DNA of 64,000 nt from Brevibacillus ruminantium (GTDB taxonomy: Bacteria > Bacillota > Bacilli > Brevibacillales > Brevibacillaceae): positions 4,534,001 to 4,598,000 of the forward strand of contig NZ_CP098755.1 in assembly GCF_023746555.1 (NCBI RefSeq), written 5' to 3'. Numbering within the stretch: position 1 is the stretch's first letter; each line of letters starts with the position of its first letter. Position numbers and translations under genes: made by a program. Below, piece after piece: positions 1 through 7,795 of the stretch. The notes below the pieces were generated by a model. The model was not told where the DNA came from. It ran no database searches and was given only the letters and a program-made list of their open reading frames with translations.

Positions 1-1
1 G

Positions 2-115
2 GAGGAAGCCAAATTGAAACTGATCGTCGAGGAAGTAGATCCTTCAGCTTTTCTCGCAGTTGGCAATATTCACGATGTACGGGGCGGACAGTTTAAAAAA
101 CGTGACATTCACTAA
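2..115 (+). CDS. YitT-family protein, C-terminal end (partial)
   Basis: The window opens inside this gene. The frame from base 2 gives about 37 residues ending in VGNIHDVRGGQFKKRDIH and a TAA. This matches the end of the DUF2179 domain that closes YitT/YvjA-type membrane proteins, a family of unknown biochemical role. The membrane part lies outside the window, so function cannot be judged here. A strong hairpin follows 25 bases downstream. Family assignment rests on the short tail only. Confidence 0.7.
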   Translation, partial: EEAKLKLIVEEVDPSAFLAVGNIHDVRGGQFKKRDIH

Positions 116-140
116 CGCAATATGATTTGCACATCGTCAT

Positions 141-182
141 AAGAAAAGTGCTGCTCGCCACCATACGAGCAGCACTTTTCTT
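141..182. terminator. Bidirectional Rho-independent terminator
   Basis: A 17-base inverted repeat (AAGAAAAGTGCTGCTCG and its complement) flanks an 8-base loop, with A and T runs on the two sides. It lies between the convergent YitT-type gene and the YbaK-type gene and can serve both. Confidence 0.9.
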
Positions 183-199
183 TTCAAAGAAACTCTTTC

Positions 200-652
200 C
201 TACATCTTCGGCAATTTGCCCTGTATCTGATTGGCCTGAAGGAGAACCTGGGGGGAGAGCTTCAGCGTCCAGTTCAGATCGCCGGACCCACCGTATACTT
301 CACGATACTCGGTCAGCTCCTCATCCAGGATCACCGGCAAACCATGACCGACGAGCGGTACCCTGCCGGTCTCGTAGCCTGTCCATTCCCGTACCTCCCT
401 GGCATCTGCCATACTCATATGTTGATAGCCGCATCGGCTGGCTACAGCAGCAAAGTCCAGCCGGCCGCGCTTGCCCGACAAGATCAAAGCGAGCGGCTTT
501 GCGTCTGCTTTCACAATCAGTACCGGTGCTGTCTGACCGATTTCAATACCAAACAGTGCAGCCCCTTCCTTAGCCGATCGAACCGGACGATCATGTTCGA
601 TTAGCTCATATGCGACGCCCAATTCCTCCAATACTTTTTTGACACGATCCAT
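200..652 (-). CDS. YbaK/EbsC-family aminoacyl-tRNA deacylase-like protein
   Basis: This 150-residue protein has the YbaK/EbsC fold pattern: an N-terminal helix (VKKVLEELGVAYELIEHDRP), then GQTAPVLIVKAD, the lysine-bearing strand GKRGRLDF and a C-terminal GHGLPVILDEEL segment. Relatives hydrolyse mischarged Cys-tRNA(Pro) or Ala-tRNA(Pro) in trans in the cytoplasm; the substrate here is not readable from sequence. I place the start at the ATG at 652 because AGAGAGGA sits 7 bases upstream; an in-frame ATG 24 bases earlier lies before that site. A second YbaK-type gene lies at 29685-30164, so the genome has at least two paralogues. Confidence 0.8.
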   Translation of the reverse strand: MDRVKKVLEELGVAYELIEHDRPVRSAKEGAALFGIEIGQTAPVLIVKADAKPLALILSGKRGRLDFAAVASRCGYQHMSMADAREVREWTGYETGRVPLVGHGLPVILDEELTEYREVYGGSGDLNWTLKLSPQVLLQANQIQGKLPKM

Positions 653-821
653 ACAGCAATCCTCTCTTTCTTGCACGTTTCTCCTAGGTAAAAATCTCGG
701 CCTTTAGGAGTTTGTATCGATAATTCCGCTCATCTCCCTGCCTTTTGGTAGGCAGGCGCTCAAGCATAACATCCCACAACCACATACAGTATCTCGAGGA
801 AACCGGGAAGGGGGGATAAAG

Positions 822-914
822 ATGAGTGTTTTTAACGGATTTGGCTTTGATGACTTCTCTCTGATTCTGGTACTTTTCGTTTTGCTGGTGATCGTCGGTT
901 GTGATTGTTTCTAA
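822..914 (+). CDS. YjcZ-family tiny sporulation membrane protein
   Basis: A 30-residue protein with a short N-terminal segment containing FNGFGFDDF, then one hydrophobic helix (SLILVLFVLLVIVG), ending in CDCF. This is the layout of the YjcZ family, tiny single-span proteins made during sporulation. A GGGGGAT ribosome site lies 5 bases before the ATG and a strong terminator follows 16 bases after the stop, so it is a complete monocistronic unit. Its molecular role is unknown. Family membership is inferred from length, the FGFD segment and the hydrophobic helix. Confidence 0.75.
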   Translation: MSVFNGFGFDDFSLILVLFVLLVIVGCDCF

Positions 915-929
915 GACGTCGCAAAGGTT

Positions 930-969
930 GCAAAGGGAGGATGATTCATTTTTCTCCCTTTGCCTTTTT
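930..969 (+). terminator. Rho-independent terminator after the YjcZ-type gene
   Basis: GCAAAGGGAG pairs with CTCCCTTTGC across a 14-base loop and is followed by CTTTTTC. Confidence 0.85.
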
Positions 970-993
970 CATTTAGAAAGCGGGGTGATAAAA

Positions 994-1350
994 TTGGCCA
1001 GACAAATGAATGCGGGCGATGAGCGCATGACCCCTGAATTTATGGAGTGGCTCAAAACAAAAGATGTCTCCAGAAAAAAGCTGCGCAGAAATCCGGAATT
1101 GCTCGAACAGTATCACCAGGAATGGACGGCCTCCACGAAAAAAAGAAGAAGAGGATTGCGCAGTCGAAGGCAAAATCGCAATCAAATCGAAAGTCAGGGT
1201 CAAAGTGAAACGCGTTCATCTTTTAAACTCCCCAATCTCGACGTTGGACAAATTCTCAACGGCATTCAAGTTGCCACCCAGGTCATGAAGTCCTTCCAAG
1301 GTTTGAATCTCTTCGGCAGCACTCCCAAAATGTTTGACCGGCCCTTTTAA
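994..1350 (+). CDS. YlbD-like putative spore coat protein
   Basis: A 118-residue, very basic protein. The N-terminal part (TPEFMEWLKTKDVSRKKLRRN, then ELLEQYHQEW) resembles the start of the YlbD putative coat proteins. A lysine/arginine-rich linker and the C-terminal helix DVGQILNGIQVATQVMKSFQ follow the same plan. I chose the TTG at 994 because GGGGTG lies 6 bases before it; the open frame upstream runs through the preceding terminator and YjcZ gene and has no ribosome site. The next ATG is four codons on. The neighbouring spore-type gene supports a role in the spore coat, but similarity is modest. Confidence 0.5.
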   Translation: MARQMNAGDERMTPEFMEWLKTKDVSRKKLRRNPELLEQYHQEWTASTKKRRRGLRSRRQNRNQIESQGQSETRSSFKLPNLDVGQILNGIQVATQVMKSFQGLNLFGSTPKMFDRPF

Positions 1351-1363
1351 CCATACCCGGGGG

Positions 1364-1395
1364 CACGCAGGTCTTTTCTGATCTGCGTGTTTTCT
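1364..1395 (+). terminator. Rho-independent terminator
   Basis: CACGCAG and CTGCGTG pair and are followed by TTTTCTCTT. It lies between two convergent genes. Confidence 0.75.
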
Positions 1396-1418
1396 CTTGA
1401 AATCACCTCTGGCTGACA

Positions 1419-2138
1419 TCAGGCCAGCACGTCCGTCAACTGCTCCAGTCGTTCCACCACAGCCAGAGGTAGATGATTGGATGCGGGCTGAAGTTTTTTC
1501 GGGTTTATCCAGACAGCGTCCATGCCCGCATCAATAGCCCCCGCCACGTCCGCTTCCCAGCTGTCTCCAACAAACAGCGTTTCTTTCGGAGCAGTCCCAA
1601 ACCTCTCCAGTGCTGCGGTAAAGATTCGCCGATCCGGCTTATGATAGCCCACCCGTTCCGAGATGATCAATTGATCGGCAGAAAAGAGGTGTGAGAGGCC
1701 GAGCCGTTCGATTTTGGTAAAGGCCATATCCTCCGGCCCATTCGTGACGATCCCCAGTTGATGACTCGCAGCCAGCTTGCGCAAGCATCGCTCCACCTCC
1801 GGAATCGGCTTTATGGTATCGAAGCAGTCCAAAAGGAACATCTGTTGGAAATCCTTTGCCACCTCTTCCGCAACCGTCCTCCCCCAATGTGCCGCTGTCT
1901 TCTCCAGCCTCCGAAACCGATACTCCGCCAGTGAGATTCGGTTTTGCGTCAGATCGGGCCATAGCTCGTCGCTGTATGCCTTAAGCTTTCGATAGAAGCT
2001 GTCGTGGTCCAGATCCGCAGAGAGTCGATGCCGTCCGATCGTCTGCCGCATCCCTTCCTCAAAGCACTGTGAATAATCAAACAAGGTATCATCCAGATCA
2101 AACAAAATCAGCTTGTATATCATTTTCTCCACATTCAT
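1419..2138 (-). CDS. HAD-superfamily hydrolase, YjjG/YfnB-type nucleotidase
   Basis: A 239-residue HAD phosphatase. Motif I is DLDDTLFDY near residue 15, motif II is VTNGPED, the conserved lysine is in YHKPDRRIF and motif IV is VGDSWEADVAGA. The helical C1 cap fits the YjjG/YfnB group, which dephosphorylates (often non-canonical) pyrimidine nucleoside monophosphates in the cytoplasm. Its ATG overlaps the stop of the upstream thioesterase gene as ATGA, so the two are translationally coupled. An in-frame ATG five codons later (MIYKLILFDLDD) is an equally good start. Substrate is inferred from the family. Confidence 0.82.
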   Translation of the reverse strand: MNVEKMIYKLILFDLDDTLFDYSQCFEEGMRQTIGRHRLSADLDHDSFYRKLKAYSDELWPDLTQNRISLAEYRFRRLEKTAAHWGRTVAEEVAKDFQQMFLLDCFDTIKPIPEVERCLRKLAASHQLGIVTNGPEDMAFTKIERLGLSHLFSADQLIISERVGYHKPDRRIFTAALERFGTAPKETLFVGDSWEADVAGAIDAGMDAVWINPKKLQPASNHLPLAVVERLEQLTDVLA

Positions 2139-2548
2139 TCCCCCGCTGTCACGGCTTGTCTCAATTCACTCGCCAAATCCTCCGGCAATGGCACTGCACG
2201 GCGCGTACGTCCATCGATCATCACCATCGTTACATCCGCGTCGGCTGCAAGCTTTTCCTCTGCTGTATACATCTCATGACGGATGACATAGCTTTTCTCA
2301 CCGACGGTCAGCACCCGGGTGCGCACCTGCACCCGTTCCAACATCCGCAGCTCCTTGCGGTAGTTGATGTTGAGATTGACGACCACCGGGAGCAGTCCCC
2401 TGCGCTGCAATTCGTCCAGAGTCAGCCCCTTTTGACAAATCCAGTCAAAGCGTGCCCACTCCATATATTCCAAATACTTGGCATTGTTTACATGCCCGAT
2501 AAAATCAATATCGGTCGAACGGACAACCAGATCAAATACATGCAGCAT
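2135..2548 (-). CDS. Acyl-CoA thioesterase, 4HBT hotdog fold
   Basis: A 137-residue single hotdog-domain protein. The motif TDIDFIGHVNNAKYLEYMEWAR is the 4-hydroxybenzoyl-CoA thioesterase/YbgC signature with its catalytic Asp and the HVNN turn. Such enzymes hydrolyse acyl-CoA in the cytoplasm; chain length cannot be read. The ATG at 2548 stands 8 bases after AAGGGAG, better spaced than the ATG at 2554. The longer open frame reaching 2659 has no ribosome site. It is the first gene of a two-gene operon with the HAD phosphatase, joined by an ATGA overlap. Confidence 0.82.
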   Translation of the reverse strand: MLHVFDLVVRSTDIDFIGHVNNAKYLEYMEWARFDWICQKGLTLDELQRRGLLPVVVNLNINYRKELRMLERVQVRTRVLTVGEKSYVIRHEMYTAEEKLAADADVTMVMIDGRTRRAVPLPEDLASELRQAVTAGE

Positions 2549-2733
2549 CTCCATCGCTCCCTTCTTTTCTCCAGTATACCGAAACAGGCAAACTGAGTGA
2601 ATATTCATTCGGTATTCTGTTTCGGAATATTCTGAGCTTATCGCTGTATTTTGTTTCAACCTTCACTATAATAGAACGTACATAACGAAAATGAGCTTCT
2701 GAAACATATCGATGTGCGAAAGGAAAGATGCCC

Positions 2734-3186
2734 ATGTTTGAACAGATGCTGCTGCCCACTTTGGAGACTTCGCGCTCCCGTTATCAAGAAGCTCTGAAGC
2801 ACCTTGATGAGAGGGAGCTTGCCAGAAAACTGGCCCCTGGGTCCAACTCGGTCGGATTCCTCATCCGGCACATCGCCGAAGTAGAATATCGCTTTTGCCA
2901 GATGTTTTTCGGCCGTCCTCTGCCCGAGCATGTTACGCTGCATACGATCGGGCCCGTGAAGGACGAGGGGCAGTTTACCGATCTCGCTACGCTGCTGTCC
3001 TTTCATCAGGAATCGTATGCGTATCTGCTGGAAGCTCTCCGGCAGTTGCCCAGTGATGCCTGGGACAACCTCTGCGAGGCTCCAATTGGCACATTGACCC
3101 CCCGACAGGCTTTGGGGCGATTGATCTACCATACGGGCTATCATGCCGGACAGATTGGTCTGATACGCAAGTACGCTGCCGAGTAG
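2734..3186 (+). CDS. DinB-superfamily protein
   Basis: A 150-residue four-helix DinB/YfiT-type protein. The metal-site histidines are visible as IRHIAEVE near residue 45 and YHTGYHAGQ near the C-terminus. The fold is shared with bacillithiol-S-transferases and other metal-dependent enzymes, but many members have no known activity. The ATG at 2734 is preferred over 2728 because AAAGGA is 9 bases upstream of it and only 3 from the earlier ATG. It runs divergently from the thioesterase-HAD operon. Confidence 0.78.
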   Translation: MFEQMLLPTLETSRSRYQEALKHLDERELARKLAPGSNSVGFLIRHIAEVEYRFCQMFFGRPLPEHVTLHTIGPVKDEGQFTDLATLLSFHQESYAYLLEALRQLPSDAWDNLCEAPIGTLTPRQALGRLIYHTGYHAGQIGLIRKYAAE

Positions 3187-3200
3187 AGCCTTGTCCTCAC

Positions 3201-3348
3201 AAAAGGAGGTGAAATTCATGATCGCAAGTCCGCGTTTTGAATGTGATGTTCCCGGCGTTCTCCTCACCTAGTCGGAGAGGGAACGATTGCCTGTGTCCCC
3301 CCGGCTACGGAAAAAAGAAGAAAAACATTTTCCGGGAGGGGCTTATCA
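3201..3348 (+). promoter_or_regulatory. Candidate translation-attenuation leader of the EamA gene
   Basis: This 5' region holds a 17-codon reading frame and two competing hairpins. Hairpin 1 pairs GTTCCC (3248-3253) plus TCTCC (3259-3263) with GGAGA (3274-3278) plus GGGAAC (3279-3284). Hairpin 2 pairs CCCC (3297-3300) and CGGAAAA (3308-3314) with TTTTCCG (3328-3334) and GGGG (3338-3341), burying the GGGAGGGG ribosome site of the downstream gene. GGGA at 3279-3282 could instead pair with TCCC at 3296-3299, giving a switch. The layout resembles ermC-type attenuators; the ligand or stall signal is unknown. Confidence 0.5.
3218..3271 (+). CDS. Putative leader peptide (17 residues)
   Basis: Encodes MIASPRFECDVPGVLLT. 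A near-perfect ribosome site, AAAGGAGGTG, lies 6 bases before the ATG and is stronger than that of the transporter gene behind it. No protein family applies. Its second half lies inside hairpin 1 of the leader, so ribosome movement would change the fold. I infer a regulatory, cis-acting peptide rather than a functional protein. Confidence 0.5.
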   Translation: MIASPRFECDVPGVLLT

Positions 3349-4266
3349 ATGAATACGGTTTGGAAACAGCAATTGTTTGGGGGCTTTTGCCTGGCCGCAG
3401 CTGCTGCCATTTGGGGCGGCGTGTACGTGGTCAGCAAAGTAGTGCTGGAGGAGATCCCGCCATTCACGCTCTTGATTATTCGTTTTGCGATCGCATCTGT
3501 GGTCCTGGGGGTCTTTGTCGCAGCCCGGCGTGAGTTTATTGCCAAGCGCGATTTTCCCATGATTATGGGGATTGCCTTCGTCGGGGTAACGATCTCGATT
3601 GGGGCACAGTTTTTGGGGACCAAGCTCTCGACTGCACATATGGGAGCGCTGATTACGGCAGCTTCCCCTGCCTTTATCGCGATATTTGCCGTTTGGCTGC
3701 TGAAAGAGCACATCCATCGGAAACAGATCTCCGGCATCCTGCTTGCGACCTTCGGCGTCCTGATCGTCATCGGGGTTCCTGACGAGGCAGATGCACAGTC
3801 TTCCCTGCTTGGCAACCTGATTCTTCTCGTTGCGGCAGTGAGCTGGGGCTTGTATACCGTCATGAGCAAAAAAGCAACGCAGCGCTACTCCTCCCTGGCA
3901 GTCACGACCTATGTCGCCCTGTTCGGGATGATCTTTACCAGTCCGGTCATGGTTTGGGAGCTGGCCGTTACACCGGTCTCCTGGGATTTCGACTGGAATA
4001 TTTGGGCGGGAGTCTTATACATTGGCATTATTTCTACCGCAGGTGCCTTTTACTTGTGGAACAAAGGCTTTGAGCTGATGCAGGCAGGCAGCGGCGCAGG
4101 ATTTTTCTTCGTCCAGCCCATCGTCGGCGCTTTCCTGGGGTGGTTTTTGCTGGGGGAACATCTGGGGATCGGCTTTTTTGCTGGGGCGGCCTTTATCTTT
4201 TTGGGTGTCGGTCTCTCTAACCTGCAACAACCTGCTGACAGGAAAGAGGAAACGCTTGACTCTTGA
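3349..4266 (+). CDS. EamA/DMT-superfamily transporter
   Basis: A 305-residue inner-membrane protein with ten predicted hydrophobic helices and two EamA repeats. The first begins AAAAIWGGVYVVSKVVLEEIP; the second begins near AAVSWGLYTVMSKKA around residue 165. These drug/metabolite transporters export small molecules or amino acids by secondary transport; the substrate is not evident. The GGGAGGGG site 7 bases before the ATG is predicted to be sequestered by a leader hairpin. A strong terminator follows 36 bases after the stop, so the gene and its leader form one unit. Confidence 0.88.
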   Translation: MNTVWKQQLFGGFCLAAAAAIWGGVYVVSKVVLEEIPPFTLLIIRFAIASVVLGVFVAARREFIAKRDFPMIMGIAFVGVTISIGAQFLGTKLSTAHMGALITAASPAFIAIFAVWLLKEHIHRKQISGILLATFGVLIVIGVPDEADAQSSLLGNLILLVAAVSWGLYTVMSKKATQRYSSLAVTTYVALFGMIFTSPVMVWELAVTPVSWDFDWNIWAGVLYIGIISTAGAFYLWNKGFELMQAGSGAGFFFVQPIVGAFLGWFLLGEHLGIGFFAGAAFIFLGVGLSNLQQPADRKEETLDS

Positions 4267-4302
4267 GCGGAGCAGCTTGTGTTACCATTTTTTATCCACC
4301 GT

Positions 4303-4352
4303 GGATAGAGACGTCAGGAAAACGCCTGACTCTCTATCCTCTTTTCCTTTTT
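4303..4352 (+). terminator. Rho-independent terminator of the EamA gene
   Basis: GGATAGAGACGTCAGG pairs with CCTGACTCTCTATCC and is followed by TCTTTTCCTTTTTT. Confidence 0.9.
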
Positions 4353-4399
4353 TCATGAAGTACCCATTCTTCCTCAAAAGCCCTTCTGGCATCAAGCAT

Positions 4400-4440
4400 A
4401 AAAAAAAAGCAACACAAAGCATGTACGGCTTTGTATTGCT
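4400..4440 (-). terminator. Rho-independent terminator of brnQ
   Basis: On the minus strand AGCAATACAAAGC pairs with GCTTTGTGTTGCT and runs into a row of Ts (the A run at 4400-4408 of the plus strand). Confidence 0.85.
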
Positions 4441-4491
4441 CGGGAATTCACAGAAATCAATCCATTCATTTGTGTACAGCTAGCCCAGCCA

Positions 4492-5856
4492 TTACTGTGT
4501 AGGTGTGCTGCTTGTTTTTTCCCGGTAGGCCTGTTTCGGTTGCGGACGGCGCGGACGCAGGCTTTCCCACAGATAGCCTAGCAGTCCCCCTGCGATTGCC
4601 GGCAGAAGCCATCCGATCCCTTCCTTGTAAAACGGAAGGTTTTCATACAGAGATGTAATCTGATCCAGCGGAAGTCCCAGCTGCACCAGACCGTCGATCA
4701 GGCTGACGGCAGCGGTAGCCAGAATCGCTCCGATGTAGACAGACGAATAGCCTTTGAAAGCGGTATGCAGGAACGAGAGCAGCATCAGTACAATCGCCAG
4801 CGGATAAATCGCCACCAACACGGGAACGGAGAGGGAGATCAACTGCGTCAGTCCCACGTTGGCCACGGCCGTACTAAACACACAGAGAATGGCAGCCATC
4901 GTCCGGTAAGAGATGGCTGGAAAACGCTCAGAGAAAAAGCGGCTGCAAGCCGTTACCAACCCTACGGATGTCGTGATGCAGGCAAGCGTTACGGCAAGTC
5001 CGAGCAGCAAAGCGCCCGCACCGCCAAACAGTTGCTTCACAACACTGCTGAGAATCTGCCCCCCGTTCTCAGAGGCACCCAATACCTGGCTGGTCGCCCC
5101 AAGGTAACCGAGCGCCAGATAAACCAGGGCCAAGCCAATCGCGGCGACAATGCCCGCCTTGACCGTTGCCATCGAGATGTGTTTGCGGTCTGCAATCCCG
5201 CGCTCTTTAATCGCAGCCGTGACCACAATGCCAAACACCATGGCGGCAAGTGCATCAAGCGTCAGGTAGCCCTCCAGAAAGCCTTTGAAAAAGGGAGTTG
5301 CTTCATAAGCGCCCGCTGGTGCCCCGATCTCGCCGATGGGATGAATGAATCCCTGGATAAACATCATGGTGATGATCAGCAGCAAAACGGGTGTCAAGAT
5401 TTTCCCGATCCGGTCCACCAGTTTGGAGGGATGCAGGGAGAGCCAGTAAGTCAAGGCGAAATAGATAAGGGTGCTGATGAACAAAGGAACCCAGCTTCCT
5501 TTGAGGGATTCCGGCAAGAACGGCATGACTCCCATCTCGAAGGAGACTGTTCCCGTCCGGGGAATCGCCAAAAACGGACCGATAGCCAGGTAGACAATAA
5601 CGGTAAAGATCACGCCAAAAAGCGGATGGACGCGGCCAGCCAATGTTGACAGGCCCCCTCCTCCCAAGCCTACCGCTACGACACCCAAAAGCGGCAGACC
5701 TACGCCGGTAATGATAAACCCAAGCATGGCAATCCAGACATTCGTCCCCGCCGTTTGGCCAAGTGCCGGCGGAAAGATCATATTTCCTGCCCCGAAGAAC
5801 AGAGCAAATAACATAAGTCCTATTGTGATGGTTTCTCTTTTTGTTAATTCCTTCAT
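4492..5856 (-). CDS. brnQ: Branched-chain amino acid transporter BrnQ (LIVCS family)
   Basis: A 454-residue polytopic carrier for sodium-coupled uptake of leucine, isoleucine and valine. The N-terminus carries the family signature MLFALFFGAGNMIFPPALGQ and about twelve hydrophobic helices follow, as in LivJ/BrnQ proteins. The ATG at 5856 follows GGAGAGG with 5 bases between; an in-frame GTG lies inside that site and is rejected. The upstream region is AT-rich and holds a candidate CodY box, which would fit repression when branched-chain amino acids are plentiful. It is monocistronic. Confidence 0.92.
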   Translation of the reverse strand: MKELTKRETITIGLMLFALFFGAGNMIFPPALGQTAGTNVWIAMLGFIITGVGLPLLGVVAVGLGGGGLSTLAGRVHPLFGVIFTVIVYLAIGPFLAIPRTGTVSFEMGVMPFLPESLKGSWVPLFISTLIYFALTYWLSLHPSKLVDRIGKILTPVLLLIITMMFIQGFIHPIGEIGAPAGAYEATPFFKGFLEGYLTLDALAAMVFGIVVTAAIKERGIADRKHISMATVKAGIVAAIGLALVYLALGYLGATSQVLGASENGGQILSSVVKQLFGGAGALLLGLAVTLACITTSVGLVTACSRFFSERFPAISYRTMAAILCVFSTAVANVGLTQLISLSVPVLVAIYPLAIVLMLLSFLHTAFKGYSSVYIGAILATAAVSLIDGLVQLGLPLDQITSLYENLPFYKEGIGWLLPAIAGGLLGYLWESLRPRRPQPKQAYREKTSSTPTQ

Positions 5857-5889
5857 TCGTTTCCTCTCCACTTGCCTTTCTAGTTTTTA

Positions 5890-5904
5890 AATTTTGCGAA
5901 ATTT
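5890..5904 (-). promoter_or_regulatory. Candidate CodY box upstream of brnQ
   Basis: AATTTTGCGAAATTT differs at three of fifteen positions from the CodY consensus AATTTTCWGAAAATT. It lies 33 bases upstream of the brnQ start. CodY commonly controls branched-chain amino acid uptake in Bacillota; binding here is inferred. Confidence 0.4.
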
Positions 5905-5999
5905 TAATATAGTATAACTAAACAAAGATTATAGTATGAAACTAGATATTTTACAATTATATTTTCTTCCAGCACATCGGCTTCTATGCTTTTCTCCAG

Positions 6000-6025
6000 A
6001 AAAAAGGCCCGTTGGACACGGGTCC
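6000..6025 (-). terminator. Rho-independent terminator of the AlkA-like gene
   Basis: On the minus strand GACCCGT pairs imperfectly with ACGGGCC across GTCCA and is followed by TTTTTT. Confidence 0.7.
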
Positions 6026-6055
6026 GGGGATACATCTATTCATTTGTCCAGGACT

Positions 6056-6988
6056 TTAGGCATGAACCCACGGTTCTTTGCGCTTGATCGCTCCGATCAT
6101 TTCCCAGATGTACAAACAGACATAGCTGCGATACGGCGCCCAGCTTTCCCCGATCTTTCTCATTTCATGTTCATCCGGTCTTTCGCCAAGCCCATAAACC
6201 AATTGAATGCCGTTCTTGAGGCCAATATCTGCTACCGGCAAAAGATCCGGCCTGCCCATCCCGAACATCATCAGACACTCCACGGTCCATTTGCCGATCC
6301 CGCGCAGTTTCGTAAGCTGAGCCAGTATTTCCTCGTCACTAAGCCTCCAAAAACCGTCCAGCTCCAGCTGACCGTTGGCAATTACCCGCGCAAAATCAAT
6401 GATGTACTCGGCTTTCCGCTGGCTGAACTGCAATGGGCGCAACTGCTCCACGTCCATCGCTGCCACCCGTTCGGCAGTCGGAAAAGCCAGAAAACAGTTT
6501 CCGTCCGCATCCTCTACTTTCTCACCCGCCAGCTCCAGCAAACGCTCCATCAGGGTAGCGGCAAAAGCGAGGTTGATTTGCTGACCAATAATCGTCCGCA
6601 CCATGGATTGAAACAAATCGTCATCCAGCAGAAAGCGGAGGCCGCGAAAGCGTTCAGTGAGCGGTACGAGCCGAGGGTCCTGACTCATCTGTGCGTAGAT
6701 AGGCGACAGATCGACATCGGCACTGAACATATGACGGATATTTTTTTCCAAGATCGCCGCTTCGTTTTCACGCAGGGCGGCATGAGTCTCCCAGGAGAGG
6801 ATCGGCTGTTCTTGATCGCCGGTAAAACGGATTGTCGTCAGAACCGCATGATTTCCTACACGAAATGCCCGCCGCAGCGTTTTCTGCTCGGCATCTACTC
6901 GCATCTGCGGGTCTGGATGCGTTTCCAGTCGGCGGACGAGCCGTTCAAATGAGTAAGGGGCTTTAAGGGAGATGGTTTGGCTGTGCAT
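6056..6988 (-). CDS. DNA-3-methyladenine glycosylase II (AlkA-like)
   Basis: A 310-residue base-excision repair glycosylase. The helix-hairpin-helix motif LRGIGKWTVECLMMFGMG lies near residue 225 and is followed by PVADIGL with the catalytic aspartate. The preceding helical domain contains IIGQQINLAFAATL. An N-terminal beta domain completes the AlkA plan. The enzyme removes alkylated purines from DNA. The ATG at 6988 lies 8 bases after AAGGTGG; an upstream in-frame GTG falls inside that site. It has its own terminator; no adaptive-response partner (Ada) is nearby. Confidence 0.88.
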   Translation of the reverse strand: MHSQTISLKAPYSFERLVRRLETHPDPQMRVDAEQKTLRRAFRVGNHAVLTTIRFTGDQEQPILSWETHAALRENEAAILEKNIRHMFSADVDLSPIYAQMSQDPRLVPLTERFRGLRFLLDDDLFQSMVRTIIGQQINLAFAATLMERLLELAGEKVEDADGNCFLAFPTAERVAAMDVEQLRPLQFSQRKAEYIIDFARVIANGQLELDGFWRLSDEEILAQLTKLRGIGKWTVECLMMFGMGRPDLLPVADIGLKNGIQLVYGLGERPDEHEMRKIGESWAPYRSYVCLYIWEMIGAIKRKEPWVHA

Positions 6989-7047
6989 GATCGGTTCCAC
7001 CTTCTTTCTTTGTTTTCGAAGGAAAGCAAAAATGGGAATGGACGGGA

Positions 7048-7054
7048 CATACTA
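7048..7054 (+). promoter_or_regulatory. Sporulation-type -10 element CATACTA
   Basis: CATACTA lies 43 bases before the start of the CotF-type gene and matches the -10 pattern of forespore/mother-cell sigma factors. The -35 is weak, so the sigma factor cannot be named. Confidence 0.35.
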
Positions 7055-7097
7055 AGAGAGGCAATAGCCGGAAAACCCAGTTAAGGAGAGATTTCGC

Positions 7098-7673
7098 ATG
7101 CATCTTGGCTCTCATGAAGCAGCCGAAATGAACGAACTGTTAATGAGCTGCACCAATTCCATCCAAAGTATGGCTTTGTTTATCAACCAGGCGCAGGACC
7201 CCGAGCTGCGCTCGATGATTCAACGCCATTACGCCAGTCATGTACAAGACTACAACATGAAGGTGGAATTTGTCACACAGCAATTCGGCTCCCGCGATCA
7301 GCTCAACGTCCAGCCCATTACCGGCCAGACGTTTTCGCCGGCTGCCGGCCATCAATACCAGCCTGTACAACCGCAGATCAAGCTCAGTCAGTTGGATGAT
7401 CGGGCGATCGCCACTTCCTATCTGCTCACATTAAAGCGGGCGGGACGTGAATACGCCTGGGCAGCCTTTGAGACAACGACACCGCAGCTCCGCCTTTTCC
7501 TGGAGGATGCTTTCCGCATGTGCTCTCACCAGTCCTATGAAGTTTGGCAATACATGGCAAGAAAAGGCTGGTACGCCGTATCCATGGCCCCGTCCCAAAC
7601 CGTTTCGACACTGGGGCAGGTTTATCAGCAGGTTCCGTATCAACAGCCGATGCAGGCCTATCAGCAGCAGTAG
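7098..7673 (+). CDS. Spore coat protein, CotF family
   Basis: A 191-residue protein with two related helical halves. The first starts MHLGSHEAAEMNELLMSCTN; the second starts DDRAIATSYLLTLKRAGREY. This is the ferritin-like helix arrangement of the CotF coat family. The C-terminal tail is rich in Gln, Tyr and Pro (YQQVPYQQPMQAYQQQ), typical of coat proteins that become cross-linked. An AAGGAGAG site lies 8 bases before the ATG. A CATACTA element upstream suggests sporulation timing. The Tgl gene at 62.1 kb encodes an enzyme that can cross-link Gln-rich coat proteins; whether this is a substrate is not known. Confidence 0.82.
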   Translation: MHLGSHEAAEMNELLMSCTNSIQSMALFINQAQDPELRSMIQRHYASHVQDYNMKVEFVTQQFGSRDQLNVQPITGQTFSPAAGHQYQPVQPQIKLSQLDDRAIATSYLLTLKRAGREYAWAAFETTTPQLRLFLEDAFRMCSHQSYEVWQYMARKGWYAVSMAPSQTVSTLGQVYQQVPYQQPMQAYQQQ

Positions 7674-7745
7674 TCATTCGCTTGGAAAGACGCCCCCTTG
7701 CCAGCATGCGGAATGGCCAGGTAACCGTAATTTTGGGAAGCCAAA

Positions 7746-7786
7746 AAAACTGTCATCCGGGTTGATGTCGGATGACAGTTTTTGAA
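7746..7786. terminator. Bidirectional terminator
   Basis: AAACTGTCATCCG pairs with CGGATGACAGTTT, with A and T tracts on both sides, between two convergent genes. Confidence 0.92.
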
Positions 7787-7795
7787 TTTTCAACC

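Noticed and set aside
3272..3348. Guanidine (ykkC) or similar known riboswitch before the EamA gene
   Set aside because: The conserved cores of guanidine-I and guanidine-III aptamers are absent; the leader-peptide model explains the pairings better.
4765..5649. A 294-codon plus-strand frame opposite brnQ
   Set aside because: Antisense shadow of a clear transporter gene, with Gln/Arg/His-rich composition typical of reverse-frame translation and no ribosome site.
7674..7745. Possible small gene after the CotF-type gene
   Set aside because: No frame with a ribosome site; only the terminator follows.
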